Shown piece by piece: positions 11,683-22,870 of a stretch of 64,000 bases of DNA; within the stretch, counting starts at the first letter, position 1; each line of letters starts with the position of its first letter. The position numbers were made by a program, and so were the translations under genes. The stretch lies in assembly GCA_008638375.1 (NCBI GenBank), contig CM018051.1, positions 30,946,740 through 31,010,739 of the forward strand, read 5' to 3'. This DNA is from Nyssa sinensis. Taxonomy: Eukaryota; Streptophyta; Magnoliopsida; Cornales; Nyssaceae. A model generated the notes under the pieces. That model searched no databases, was not told the DNA's origin, and saw only the letters and a program-made list of their open reading frames with translations.

Positions 11683-12074
11683 TGTAAGCTCGGCTAAGAT
11701 AGCATAAACAAACGCCTCAACTGCTCAAACAGATAGTGCTAGAAGAATCTACACTCAGCTAGAACAAGCCACACTCAGCCAGAAGACTCTAGTGCCAGCT
11801 CATCAAGTGCAACTCGTCAGTAATAAAATTTTGTTACAATGTTGTCAAATATAAATCAAACTAAGCAAAGTTTGTTAGTGGTAGTAAACAGCTGCATTGT
11901 GTATATATATAGAGTTGATTGAGCTCTCAATGTAAGTAACAAACTAAGCAATAAGATCTTTCTAGCTTATGTGCCATGGCTGTTCATTCTTTGCTTCTCT
12001 CGATTCCTTTCCTTCATGATTAACTCTCCATTGATCTTAGTTGAAGAAATCTTCAACTATCACCTGCACTTACA
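11683..12074 (+). mobile_element. 3' LTR of the truncated copia element
   Basis: The 392-bp LTR starts TGTAAG directly after the G-rich polypurine tract and ends CTTACA, a perfect 6-bp terminal inverted repeat. A TATA box (tatatatata, about 11901) lies in the middle. The 5' LTR is missing, so no target duplication can be tested. Confidence 0.7.
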
Positions 12075-12729
12075 ATTATTGCGTGCCGGAGAGATTATGT
12101 GAAAAATGAAGAGAATTAATTCGAAAAAGGGTGGTGGATATTAAAAAGTAGAAAAACAATAGCAACAAGAATTTTCACTAGAAATAGAGGACAAAGGAAA
12201 CAAGTCCAGACTTATTGGCTCATGTCTGTGTCACAGTGAGAAGGACCAATGTATTCATAGACTTCCCTATCTAATACCTTGTTTTGGTAATGTTTATGAG
12301 GGAAAAAATATGGGTTTTCTTGCCACTCAACATTTGAAACTGTGATATATAGTAGTCTTGATATGGGCATTCAACTAACCATATGGTAGAGATTATCTCA
12401 ACTTCGGTTCCGTTTCTCCCCAATCAGGCGGGCTATTTCCATAAAAATTTATTACAAGGCGTATCTTGCATGATAATGGGTGGTTCACAATTATAAGAGA
12501 GTTCGAATCCGATATTACCCATCTGTTTTTTTAGTTTTTTCACCAGGAAGTTGATTTATTTTATTCTTTATAATGGGTCAATTAAATCGAAAACATATAA
12601 TTACTTCATTATTTTTATTTTATTTAGCAATATCTTAGTAGTAATGGGAGTGTTATGCCGTAGTTTCTCAATCATACTGAGAGTCGTTTAATATTTTTAT
12701 AATAGAAGTAAATTACTTCAGTTAGTTAA
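12075..12729. other. Host sequence left of Tat-like copy 1
   Basis: I see no gene or recognised repeat. The last five bases (gttaa, 12725-12729) are the left target duplication of the Tat-like element. Confidence 0.5.
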
Positions 12730-13294
12730 TGATATACCACAAACAGACACACCAATCACCTTGAGACACGTGTGCTTACAGAGCTGATAAACTCGGTCAT
12801 ATAGAGCAGGCGGAACTTCCAGGGCATCTTCATGCACATATCCTCCAGACCTTATGCTCTGGGCAGTATGCACTCAGTATTTCGTATGGTTCCGACCTTA
12901 TGGTTTCCTTAACAACTGCCAAGCAGGGAATAAGGAAACAGTCTTCAACATGGAAACAATCTTCAACAAGGAAACTACTATCTATGTTTATCTCTATCTA
13001 CGATACAATACTCCACAAGGTAACTGCAATCTCCGATGATCAAATCCCTATATTCATGGCTCCGAATCCTAATCAACTTAGGAAGGCCATGGTTTATAAA
13101 TTAAATCCTAAAGGTACACTTTATTTTTATGCTCATTCTTTGGCTTTCAATACAGTCTTTTCAATTCAGTTTACTTACTTAAGCATCGGAGCGGCTACCG
13201 CCGGAGCCAATCCGGTGGTCCTCTGATCCTCCTTTTTGAGTGTTCTACAGGTTGCGGAGCCCAGATTTATTGTGAGCCGAAAAGTGCAACATTA
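12730..13294 (+). repeat. 5' LTR of Tat-like copy 1
   Basis: 565 bp. It has a single copy of the 'gctgataaactcggtcatat' segment where the 3' LTR has two. Its last bases read ACATTA instead of GCATCA, so the terminal CA is mutated. The PBS follows after three bases. Confidence 0.9.
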
Positions 13295-13297
13295 GTT

Positions 13298-13314
13298 TGG
13301 TGCCGTCTGTGGGA
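13298..13314 (+). other. Primer-binding site of Tat-like copy 1
   Basis: TGGTGCCGTCTGTGGGA follows the LTR. Copy 2 has TGGCGCCGTCTGTGGGA, so one C-to-T change is seen here. The first eight bases of the copy 2 version match the CCA end expected for tRNA-Asp; the rest does not, so the primer is uncertain. Confidence 0.6.
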
Positions 13315-13371
13315 ACGACTAATCTCCAAGTGCTCTATCCACAAACTTATCTTTTTCCTCACCGGAAAACC

Positions 13372-14999
13372 ATGGCCCCAAATCTCCGACAGCGACAGAA
13401 TACTCAAAATCCGCAAAGCTCTCAACGTCGGCCACCTGCTCCACGAGCAAGGGGGCCAACGGTTGATCCCATGCAACAAAAGATCGAATCCATCAAACGA
13501 CACAACGAACTGGTGCAGGAATAGTTGCATGCCATAACTAGAACATTGGCAACGCTCACACAGAATCAAGGGACGAGTCCTCAACATTGCTGTGGGAACA
13601 CAACCCCCTATTACCACTGAGAACGAAGAGCCCCATGAGCAGGCTCCAAATAATCAGCCTGGGCACCCCCAGGGTGTTGCTCGCGTTGGCAGAGATCCTC
13701 AACCGTCAGCAGCCCTAGGCTGGGGAACATCAGCCTTCGTCCCTGACATTCATTACTGGAGCACTACTAGAACCCCGACTCCAAGGGCTTCGGGAGCTTA
13801 TCCGGCACCACAGGTGCCTCATCCCCAAGTAGCACCAGTTCCTCCAGTTCAGAACCCTCTTCCGTCCGAGGGACGTACTCAGCCCAACTACCCTGAAGTC
13901 GATGCTGTAAGACAAGGTTCACAAGATGTCAGGTTCAGAAACCCACAGAGGGTAAAAGAAATTGTCGAATCTATGGACCGAACAATTGCTTTGAGAGGTG
14001 CCCAGAACCCTCCAGAGCAAGATGAGTTGGTCAGGCTACTCGGAAGACTTGCCACCCCATTCACTCATGCCATCATGTCAGAAGAAAGGCCCAAAAAGTT
14101 CATGGTGCCAAAGTTCACCCTGTACGATGGGACTAGAGACCCAGGAGATCACCTATCGCACTACCAGCATACGATGGCCCTCCACGGAGCCTCTGATGCT
14201 TTTATGTGCCGAACTTTCATTACCAGCTTGAAAGGAACTGCTTTGAAATGGTTCCACCACCTCCCTCCGAACTCAATTACCGACTTCTATGACCTCGGTA
14301 GGCAATTCCTGGACAGATTTATGACCAGCAAGAGGCTCAGAAGGGGACCAGAATTCCTGTTAAATGTCAAGCAGACTAAGGAGGAGTCCCTTAGAGCCTA
14401 CATTGCGCGCTTTAAAGCCGAACTCATGGAGATCACCGACTGCAGCCCAAGATTCCTTGTAGCTGCCTTGACTGCTGGACTTGCTCATGGTGGTTTCAGA
14501 GATTCCTTGACCAAAAGCCCTCCTACCGATATGGCGGCATTAATGGACCGGGCCAGGAAGTACATCAACCTAAAAGAAGCCAACCGCACATCCCAGAAGG
14601 GCAAAGAGCAGAACTAGAGGGATAATCCGAAGAGGGAGGATCATAGAAGAGACTCCAACAAGAAGAGGGCCAAGAGTCCAGAAAAAGAGAACAACACCCA
14701 AGGCTGTTTACAATTTCAGACCAAGGGAGTTCACTAACTTTACCTCTTTGAACACTACATCGAACCAGGTACTCCGGGAGATTCGAGATCGAGAAAACCT
14801 GAGGTGGCCGGAACTAATCAAAGGAGATCCCAACCTTCAGGACCAAAGTAAGTATTGCAATTTCCATAAAGATCATGGACATACGACTAACTCATGCAGG
14901 ACCCTTCGATATGAGATTGAACAACTCATAAAGAAAGGACGTCTTCGGGAGTTCATCAAGCAGGACGGAAGGCAGAAGCTCCAGGAAGACAAGCCTTAA
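13372..14999 (+). pseudogene. Gag of Tat-like copy 1, disrupted
   Basis: The ATG at 13372 (MAPNLRQRQNTQ) is in the same place as in copy 2. Breaks: TAG at 13522-13524, and a 14-bp deletion near 13575 relative to copy 2 that shifts the frame. The main frame 13592-14617 holds the capsid-type domain, with FTLYDGTRDPGDHL and ALKWFHHLPPNSI, then stops at a TAG where copy 2 has CAG. The last part (14748-14999) has a CHHC-type knuckle, CNFHKDHGHTTNSCR, as in other Tat/gypsy Gags. Gag would form the virus-like particle and bind element RNA. Nothing here could give a full-length product. Confidence 0.85.
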
Positions 15000-15840
15000 C
15001 AACGGCCAGACCAGTGGCCCGAGCAGAGGCAAGAGCAGAGGGAAGGACGAAACGAGCCTCAGAGGCAGAACAACCATGTCGTTTACGTCCTCTATGCCGA
15101 CTCCTCAATTATAGGAATGTCTAACAGGGCGAGGAAGAGATACGCTTGGGAGGCCAGGGTTGCCCCAGACGTATTGCAGATCTCCAACATTGAAAAGAGG
15201 CTCAAACCAGCACCGGAGACCCAATTCACTAAACAGGACCTAGTAGGGGTGCACTGCCCTCACAGTGATGCCCTCGTCATCACTCTCAAAATTTCCAACT
15301 TCGAGATCAGAAGAGTCTTGGTTGACACCGGCAGCTCCGTCAACATACTGTTCCATGAGCCACTCAAACAAATGGGAATGGACCACGACAACATCAAGCC
15401 TACTACTGCCGTGATGGCAGCTTTTGATGGCAATCTCAGTACCCCATTGGGAAGAATCGACCTTCCTACTACTATAGGAGAGGGAGAAGGGCAGAAGACC
15501 ACCATCTCAGAGTACATGGTGTTGAATATGAAATCTCCTTACAACGTCATAATCGGGAGACTATGGTTGCACCAGATAGGGGCGGTCACCTCAACCCTCC
15601 ATCAATGTCTGAAGTACGTCCACAATCAGAACGTTCACTCTGTTAGAGGGTGTCAGCCGACTTCCCGGGAGTGCCATGCCATTGCACTCAAGGAGAAGGC
15701 TACCAAATAGCAATTACAGTACACTCGAGACTGTACAGATCCAGTTCTCACCCACACTCCCGAGGAGGAAGATTGCCCGTCCAGCATCGAAGAACCTCTG
15801 AGCCCAAGAGGACGGGACAGCCAAGCCAAACCCATTGGTG
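15000..15840 (+). pseudogene. Aspartic protease region of pol, Tat-like copy 1
   Basis: The open frame 15117-15710 contains the retropepsin active site LVDTGSSVNILF and the later conserved segment YNVIIGRLWLHQIGAVTS, in a domain of usual length. The protease cleaves the polyprotein in the particle. A TAG ends the frame at 15710 and about 140 nt of broken spacer follow before RT. Copy 2 has lost this whole region. Confidence 0.8.
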
Positions 15841-15851
15841 AGCCCATCAAA

Positions 15852-16720
15852 GTGTTGGTCAGTTCAGAATCAGAGGGGCGTTATTTGTACACCGGCCTAG
15901 ACCTGATACACACCGAGCAAGAGAAGATAGTCAGGTTTCTGAAAGACAACCTCTCTATGTTTGCTTGGGAGACCAAAGATATGGAGGGTATAGATCTTAA
16001 CCTCATAACTCACAAGCTGATGGTAGATCCAGATCACCCACCAGTTAGACAGAAGAGAAGGCCGATTGCTCCAGAGCGGCATCGGATCATAAATGAGGAA
16101 GTCCAGAGGCTGCTTGAAGCCAGGATGATACGAGAAGTGTTCTACCCCGAGTGGCTAGCCAACATCGTCCTGGTCAAGAAGACAAATGGAAAGTGGAGGG
16201 TTTGTGTTGATTATACAGACCTCAATAAGGCGTGCCCCAAAGACAGCTTTCCACTGCCAAGGATAGATCAACTGGTTGACGCCACCGCGGGGCACGAGCT
16301 CATGAATTTTATGGATGCCTATTCTGGGTATAACCAAATTCAGATGTACCCTCCAGACCAGGAGAAGACAGCCTTCATAACCGAACGAGGTCTCTACTGC
16401 TACAGAGTAATGCCTTTCGGTTTGAAGAATGCTGGAGCCACATACCAGCGGTTGGTGAACAACATGTTCAGCCCGCTGCTCGGCAATACCATGGAGGTAT
16501 ACATTGATGATATGCTGGTCAAAAGTCTGCAGAAAGGTAGTCACCTCCAGCACTTAGCCTAGACATTCGATATCCTAAGACAGCACAAGATGAAGCTCAA
16601 CCCCTCAAAATATACCTTCGGGGTGACGAAGGGAAAATTCTTGGGATACATTGTCTCTCAGAGGGGTATCGAAACAGACCCCACTTAGATCCAAGCTCTG
16701 ATTGACTGCAGTCACCAAAA
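15852..16720 (+). pseudogene. Reverse transcriptase region, Tat-like copy 1
   Basis: Motifs in order: LLEARMIREVFYPEWLANI, KWRVCVDYTDLNKACPKD, the catalytic FMDAYSGYNQI (first Asp present), MPFGLKNAGATYQRLV, and YIDDMLVKS (catalytic Asp pair present). The catalytic triad is therefore intact, but TAG replaces CAG at 16560-16562 (HLA*TFD), a second TAG lies at 16687 (DPT*IQAL), and the frame is lost after 16700. Copy 2 reads Gln at both stops, so these are private to this copy. Confidence 0.85.
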
Positions 16721-17911
16721 ACCAGAAAAGACATTCAGGCGCTGAATGGCAGAATCGCAGCACTAAGCAGATTTATCTCCAAATCCACTGATCGCTGCCT
16801 ACCTTTCTTCAAAGCTCTAAAGGGCAACAAAGCTTTACAGTGGACGGAAGAATGTGAGAAAGCTTTTCAAGAGCTGAAGGAGTATCTAGCCTTTCCAGAA
16901 CTTCTGTCAAAACCAGTAGAGGGGGAAAAGCTACTCTTGTACCTTGCAGTCTCTGAAAACGCGGTCAGCTCCGCATTAGTCATACAGGACAGGGGAGTAT
17001 AGAGGCCCATATTCTACGTCAGTAGGGCACTACTTGACACAGAAAAGAGATATCCAGAAGTGGAAAAGCTAGCCTTCACCTTGTTAATATCAGCTTGGAA
17101 GCTCCGACCTTATTTCCAAGCTCATCCAATTGAAATCCCAACTGCCTATCCTCTGAAGTCAATATTGAGAAAGCCTGAGGTGTCGGGAAGATTAGTAAGG
17201 TGGTCTGTGGAGTTAGGGGAATTTGATATATCATATGTGCCTCGAAACTCCATCAATGGGCAGGCTTTGGCTGATTTCGTTGCCGAGTTCACCCCGGCAC
17301 TTCAAGACAAGGCACAGCTCATCGAAACTCCAAGAAACTGGCTGCTCTACATCGATGGATCGTCAACTGATCAGGGCTCAGGATTAGGCCTGATGCTACA
17401 GTCCCCTGATGGGCTCTTGTCAGAAAAAGCAGTCAGCCTAGGATTCAAAGCTTCCAACAATAAAGCAGAATATGAAGCCCTAATCCTAGGCATGAAGTTG
17501 GCTCTGGAATGCGAGGTTCAGAACCTTAAAGTCTTCTCAGACTCCCAACTGATGGTAAGCCAAGTCCTGGGAGAATTCTCCGTTAAAGATGAGAGGAAGC
17601 TTCGGTACTCTGAACTGGTGAAACACTTGAAGCATTCCTTCCAGACATTCACTATCCAGAAAATAGAAAGAAGCCAGAACTGCAGAGCAGATGCTTTGGC
17701 AAACATGGCGTCCCGCCTTAAGTCTGAAGCAAACTCCACAGTAAAAATCTCCTACCAGCCAGGACCTAGCATAGAGGAAGCCCAAGTTGCCCAAATTGCT
17801 GAACAGCCCCAGAACTGGATGACTCCAATCATCCAGTACCTAGAATCTGGGCTCCTCCTAGAAGACAAAACAAAGCCAGGAGAATCCGAATCAGAGCGGC
17901 TCGGTACCTGA
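16721..17911 (+). pseudogene. RNase H and second (archaeal-type) RNase H, Tat-like copy 1
   Basis: The connection/RNase H-like part (IFYVSRALLDTEKRYPEVE, then ISYVPRNSINGQALADFVAE) is followed by a second RNase H starting LLYIDGSSTDQGSGLGL, with NNKAEYEALILGMKLALE, VFSDSQLMVSQVLGEF and NCRADALANMAS. Its Asp-Glu-Asp-Asp residues are all visible. This second domain is the hallmark of the Tat clade. Stops and shifts lie in the first 340 bp; from 17060 the frame is open for 283 codons. Confidence 0.85.
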
Positions 17912-19065
17912 TCTTGAACAACAAGCTTTACAGAAGGTCTTATTCTCAACCTTTGTTAAAATGCTTAGCTCCAGAAAAATCACAATATGTCTTGGCTGAA
18001 ATACACGAGGGTATTTGCGGGAATCATAATGGGGGCAGAACGATAGCTCACCGAGCTCTGACTCAGGGCTATTACTGGCCTAGCATGCTAAGGCAAGCTA
18101 AGGAGTATGTCTAGAAGTGCAACAAATGCCAAAGATTTTTCCCATATCAACACCAGCCCCATCACGAGCTCATCCCAATTACTAGTCCTTGGCTCTTTGC
18201 TCAGTGGGGGATGGACATCGTGGGTCCATTACCAAAGGCCCCACCAAATACGAAGTATCTCTTGGTAGCCATTGACTACTTCTCTAAATGGGCCGAAGCT
18301 GAACCTCTAACACACATCACAGAGAAGGAAGTTGAGAACTTCACCTGGAAGAACATTGTTTGCAGGTTCGGTATACCACGTGTGATCATCTCTGACAATG
18401 GGACACAGTTCACTGGTAAAGGCTTCAAGAAATTCTGTGAAAATCTCAACATTAGGCAACACTTTGCCTCTCCAGGCCATTCACAAGCAAATGGGCAAGC
18501 AAGCAAATGGGCAAGTAGAGGTCACCAACCGAACGATCCTTGATGGATTAAAGAAAAGGTTGGAGCAGGCCAAAGGAAAGTGGCAGAGGAACTCCCTGGA
18601 GTTCTTTGGGCCTACAGAACAACTAGAAGAACTCCCACCTCTGAAACTCCCTTCTCATTGGCCTATGGTACAGAAGCAGTAATCCTGGTTGAGATCGGTA
18701 TGCCAACATTGAGCACTGAAGCCTTCGAGCTAGAATCCAATGATCAGCAGCTAATGAAAAATTTGAATTTGCTTGAAGAAAGAAGGGATCAAGCCAGCAT
18801 CAAGATGGAAGCCTATCAGTAGAAAATGGTCGACAAATCCAAGGTGGGGCTCAAGGTGGTCAGCTTTTAAGTCGGAGACTTTGTCTTAGGAAGAGTCTTT
18901 CCAAACACCAAGGATCCCACTATGGGAAAGTTGTCACCAAATTGGGAAGGCCCCTACAGAGTGACGAAGTTTGTTAGGCCTACCACCTACTGGCTAGAAG
19001 ACATGACTGGGAAGCCTATTCCTAGGCCGTGGAACGTGGAGCATTTACGGAAGTATTATCAATAA
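17912..19065 (+). pseudogene. Integrase region, Tat-like copy 1
   Basis: The HHCC domain (HEGICGNHNGGRTIAHRA ... KCNKCQ) is interrupted by TAG at 18112-18114. The core has the first Asp (MDIVGPLP), the second (IISDNGTQFTG) and then a frameshift caused by a duplication of 'gcaaatgggcaa' at 18485-18520, just before the catalytic Glu region. The C-terminal part has SPNWEGPYRVTKFVRPTTYW and ends YYQ at 19065, after another TAG at 18820-18822. Both TAG positions are also stops in copy 2. Confidence 0.85.
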
Positions 19066-19095
19066 AGATGTTTCTTTTTAATACCTCCATAGAAT

Positions 19096-19829
19096 GGTCC
19101 ATCTATAATGTACAAGTCTTAGTACTTGGTCCATCTTTTAATGCACAGGCCTCGAGAGCCTGGTCCATCTATAATACACAGGCCTCTAGAGCCTGGTCCA
19201 TCTATAATGTACAAGTCTTAGTACTTGGTCCATCTTTTAATGCACAGACCTCTAGAGCCTAGTCCATCTATAATGCACAGGTCTCCAGAGCCTGGTCCAT
19301 CTATAATGCACAAGTCTTAGCACTTGGTCCATCTTTTAATGCACAGGCCTCCAGAGCCTGGTCCATCAATAATGCACAGGCCTCTAGAGCCTGGTCCATC
19401 TATAATGTACAACTCTTAGTACTTGGTCCATCTTTTAATGCACAGGCCTCTAGAGCCTAGTCCATCAATAATGCACAGGCCTCTAGAGCCTGGTCCATTT
19501 ATAATATACAAGTCTTAGTACTTGGTCCATCTTTTAATGCACAGGCCTCCAAAGCCTGGTCCATCAATAATGCACAGGCCTCTAGAACCTGGTCCATCTA
19601 TAATGTACAAGTCTTAGTACTTGGTCTATCTTTTAATGCACAGGCCTCTAGAGCCTGGTCCGTCTATAATGCACAAGTTTTAGCACTTGGTCCATTTTTT
19701 AATGCACAGGCCTCCAGAGCCTGGTTCATCAATAATGCACGAGCCTCAATGCTTGGTCCATCTATAATGCACAGGCCTTCCGAGCCTGGTCCATCTTTAA
19801 TACACAGATTCTATGATCCAGTCCATCCG
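19096..19829 (+). repeat. Satellite-like tandem array after pol, Tat-like copy 1
   Basis: About 22 units of 32-34 bp, each opening 'ggtccatc'. Three unit types recur in order: A 'tataatgtacaagtcttagt', B 'ttttaatgcacaggcctc' and C 'aataatgcacaggcctc', giving a higher-order period near 99 bp. The array begins about 30 bp after the integrase stop. Copy 2 has the same array, 874 bp long, at 34522-35395. Confidence 0.9.
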
Positions 19830-20361
19830 AAGACAGAAGTTCCAAACATCTTCAAACTGAAGTTTCCTAGATAGGAATACCTCAGAGCTGATACTTAGAT
19901 TATTTGGCTTATGTACCTGCAAGCAATAAATACTATAGTACCGACCAAGTTCAAAGTACTTTGATTCAAGACTTCAAGTTTTATACAAGTTTCTTTGATC
20001 TACTCTTAGAACGTACAGAAAAGTTAGTCATCAGAAGTGCACGAAAAGGTGTTTTAGCTCCGGAAGAACGCATTCAAATACAAAGAACATCAGATCTGGG
20101 AAGAAGGAAATCAATTTTATTGATGATTCAAAAAATTTACATCAGTACAAGAAGACTAGAAATAGAACAAGTACACAAAAGCGACAACAATGGCATCACT
20201 ACGCTTTTACAACATCATGGTTTTCTTCCTTGAATGAGAAAGGGACCCAGGTTCCAAATGTCCATTACCGTCGTCGCCGGCTCCATTTGAAAGGAAGGAA
20301 CCCTAAACCCCAATCTGCAGTAAGAAGCATCCAGGCCATTTCATCATCACTGTCATTGATC
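19830..20361 (+). other. Non-coding part of Tat-like copy 1 with a reverse poly(A) signal
   Basis: Sequence between the tandem array and the 110-codon antisense ORF. On the minus strand AATAAA (20116-20121) lies about 240 bp after the stop of that ORF; copy 2 keeps it at 34230-34235. Plus-strand open frames here lack an ATG near their start. Confidence 0.5.
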
Positions 20362-20694
20362 TCAAGACCAACGGATGATGAGGGCTCTAGGTCTCAGGAG
20401 ACCTTCATTCATCTCCCTCAAAGCCGACAGGACACCCCAGCCGATTTGAGCAAGGGTCTCTACCAAGACACAAAGGGAAGGAGGCATCCCACCTTCATCT
20501 TCATCACCAATGCTCCAAGCCTCGGTTGAATCAAGAAGGGTCCACCTCAAATCGGAGAAATCTCGACCGGATGCTAGGATGGACAAGAAGATCTTCGCCT
20601 CCTCTAATCCTTCCTTGGAGACTGAATCAAAGGGAAGGTTAACTCTTGGCCACCGTTTAATCATTCCCAACTCGGATTGAAAATCGTCAATCAT
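20362..20694 (-). CDS. Antisense 110-codon ORF (aORF2) in Tat-like copy 1
   Basis: This ORF runs opposite to gag-pol. It starts MIDDFQSELGMIKRWPRV and contains LEEAKIFLSILASGRDF and the acidic stretch SIGDEDEGG; it has no membrane segment and no family I recognise. Its own transcription signals are visible: TATA box at 20801-20810, an AACCGTCGCAACGGTT palindrome about 30 bp upstream of that, and a poly(A) signal at 20116-20121. Copy 2 keeps the frame except for one stop (TGA for Arg44). It may be a real additional ORF of this family. The opposite strand is also open for 100 codons without an ATG start, so conservation alone does not prove which strand codes. Confidence 0.45.
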   Translation of the reverse strand: MIDDFQSELGMIKRWPRVNLPFDSVSKEGLEEAKIFLSILASGRDFSDLRWTLLDSTEAWSIGDEDEGGMPPSLCVLVETLAQIGWGVLSALREMNEGLLRPRALIIRWS

Positions 20695-20800
20695 CTCCGG
20701 GCAAACGATAAGCCTCTAAAAGATATTCAAATTCTCTCCGATAGGGGAATAGTCTGAGAGCAAAAGTAAAAAGATGGGGCGCAACCGTATGTTCCTTTTT

Positions 20801-20856
20801 TATATATATAGACCCTCGAAGCCCAAGAGTCACCTAATTGAACCGTCGCAACGGTT
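20801..20856 (-). promoter_or_regulatory. Promoter of aORF2, copy 1
   Basis: On the minus strand the palindrome AACCGTTGCGACGGTT (20841-20856) is followed about 30 bp downstream by TATATATATA (20801-20810), and the ATG follows 107 bp after that. AACGGTTA fits the plant MSA core AACGGYYA recognised by three-repeat MYB factors; the binding itself is inferred. Copy 2 has the same arrangement at 33491-33549. Confidence 0.5.
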
Positions 20857-21618
20857 AAATAAAGGGTTGGCCTTGAAAACCCAAAAGACAGCTGTATAAA
20901 TGAATGACATATAAAACTGTCCTTTCGGATACCTAGAAGATGAAATGCAAGGCTCCCCCAAGCATACTGTACTGGTCAAGCAAACAGAGCCCGATCCACC
21001 TTTATACAAAGGCCTCCGGTCTAACATACAGACCTCTCAGTCTTGGCCATTCCGTTGATCCCTGACGAACCACGCGTATGACAAAAGACCATCAGTTCAG
21101 ATATATCTCAGTCCTGGTCTGAATGACTTAAGAGGCAGAAGTCTCAATTTTCAGAATGACAGACATGAGACACCGAATTTCTGCTATAAAACTTGGGTTC
21201 AGAATAAACTGCCTTAGAAATCTTCAGAAATTTACTCTCAATATATGTGGCACAAGATCAATGTCAAATCCCTACATATCTGATTGAAGTTGCCTTCTTA
21301 TCTCATCCAAAGAGGGAGAAGCAATCTGAACTAGTCTACAATCATTGTCTTATCGCAACTACAGTTCGGAAGACAACCGCCAACCGCCAACCGCTGAAAG
21401 CTGATCTGGAGGGCTCCAAAACAGCCTCACTTGCAGCAGTTTCTCACATCAACCACAAATTCAAAGGAAATACTACATGGGTCAACCAAACACAAGAGAA
21501 ATGGGATGAAGACATTTGAGAAAGGAAAAACTGTTTCATTCAAATAGTCTGTTACACTAGAAGTTTTTTTTTTTTAAAAAAAAAAAAAAACAACAAAAAC
21601 CTAAACTAAGCATATTTC
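20857..21618. other. Spacer between the two antisense genes, copy 1
   Basis: No gene seen. A T-run joined to an A-run (21565-21590) lies just downstream of the larger antisense gene; copy 2 has a poly-T at the same place (32773-32789). Confidence 0.5.
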
Positions 21619-22870
21619 CTAAGCCTGATCAACAGAGGCAGGCTCAACGGTTGGGGAAGGATCGGTAGGAGCAGCATCACCCATCTCACTCGGGATGACA
21701 ACTTCGGTGGGATCGGCAGGGAGAACGTCGACCACCTCGTTCGGAACGGCAACCTCTAGAGAGGTAACCCTTGTAGGCACAATCGAGGATATGTCGAAAT
21801 TGGGAAATTTAGCAAGGAACCTGGTTCGGAAGTTGTTAAAGCCGAACATGATCAGGGTGTTGGCCATCCCTTCTAGTTCCATCTTCATCTCCATCTCGTT
21901 ATCCAGCTTAGCCTGCTCCACTGCATCCTCAAGCTTTTGATTATATTGGTACCGCATGCTGTCCATCTCTCTCTGCAGCCTCTTTGCCTGCTGAACGGCA
22001 AGGTTTTTCTCTAACTCTATGACGACCAAAGAATTCTGGGACTCCTTCAGCCTCTCTACAGAGTCGTGAGCCTCAGACTTAGCAGTACCAAGCTGAAGCC
22101 TAAGATCGTCCAGCTCAGCCAGGAGTTTGTCAACCTCCTCTGCAGGGGGAGAGACCTCCGTCAGAGCAAAAAGGGTGTGTAGGGTTTGCAGTGTACAAAG
22201 AAAACAGTTCAGTACCAGCCAAAACACTTGGAAAAAAAGGAAAAGAGATAAAGACCCGAAGAACTTACCTTAACCTGAAAAGAAACCAGATCAGCAAGAA
22301 GCTTTTCCGACTTCTAGGGCTAGCTTTGATTTTGCCTCTGGCCCAAAAGTCCCTCAGAATCTTTTTGGCCCCCTGATTGACAGCACCAAGGGCCACCCAG
22401 GATGACGCCCCTTTGCCTGCTTGTTTGGATGGGGCTGGGGGGACCACAAAAATGGGGGCAGGTGCCTCTCTCTCCCCTATAGTGGGTTCAGGAGAGATCG
22501 AAAGTAACCTCCGCCTTTTTGTCTGGATGGAAGGGTCCACTGGGGAAGAAGCCTCCCCCACTGCCACAGATGAAGATGGCTCAGTCTCCCATCATGCCAT
22601 CATATCCTTTGCAAGCTCCTCAACACTTCCCCTAGTAGCCATCAGCTTATCACGGTTAACAATGGAGGAATGGTCTCGATTGTTGGGCTATAAAAGCCTC
22701 TTATATTGCTCCTGAAGCGCGGGAGAGGGGCTCGGTCTTTTCCACACGCTTCTAACTGTACAAAAGATACAGAAATTAATCAGCTCGGCAATTGGTGTAC
22801 AAAACAAAATCAAAGCAGCCACAGGAAAATTGGGCCTCACCCTTTCGCCCAGTGGTTCGAGGGAATGTTG

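Noticed and set aside
12854..13226. Two open frames of 61 and 108 codons inside the 5' LTR
   Set aside because: They overlap the LTR in different frames, recur in every LTR copy with indels, and contain no domain.
19096..19829. Regularly spaced repeats resembling a CRISPR array
   Set aside because: Units are head to tail without unique spacers, in a plant retrotransposon; this is a tandem satellite.
20230..20529. Plus-strand frame of about 100 codons, open in both Tat-like copies (also 33819-34121, minus)
   Set aside because: It begins at TTG rather than ATG and lies opposite aORF2, which has an ATG, TATA box and poly(A) signal. I keep it only as an alternative reading of the conservation.
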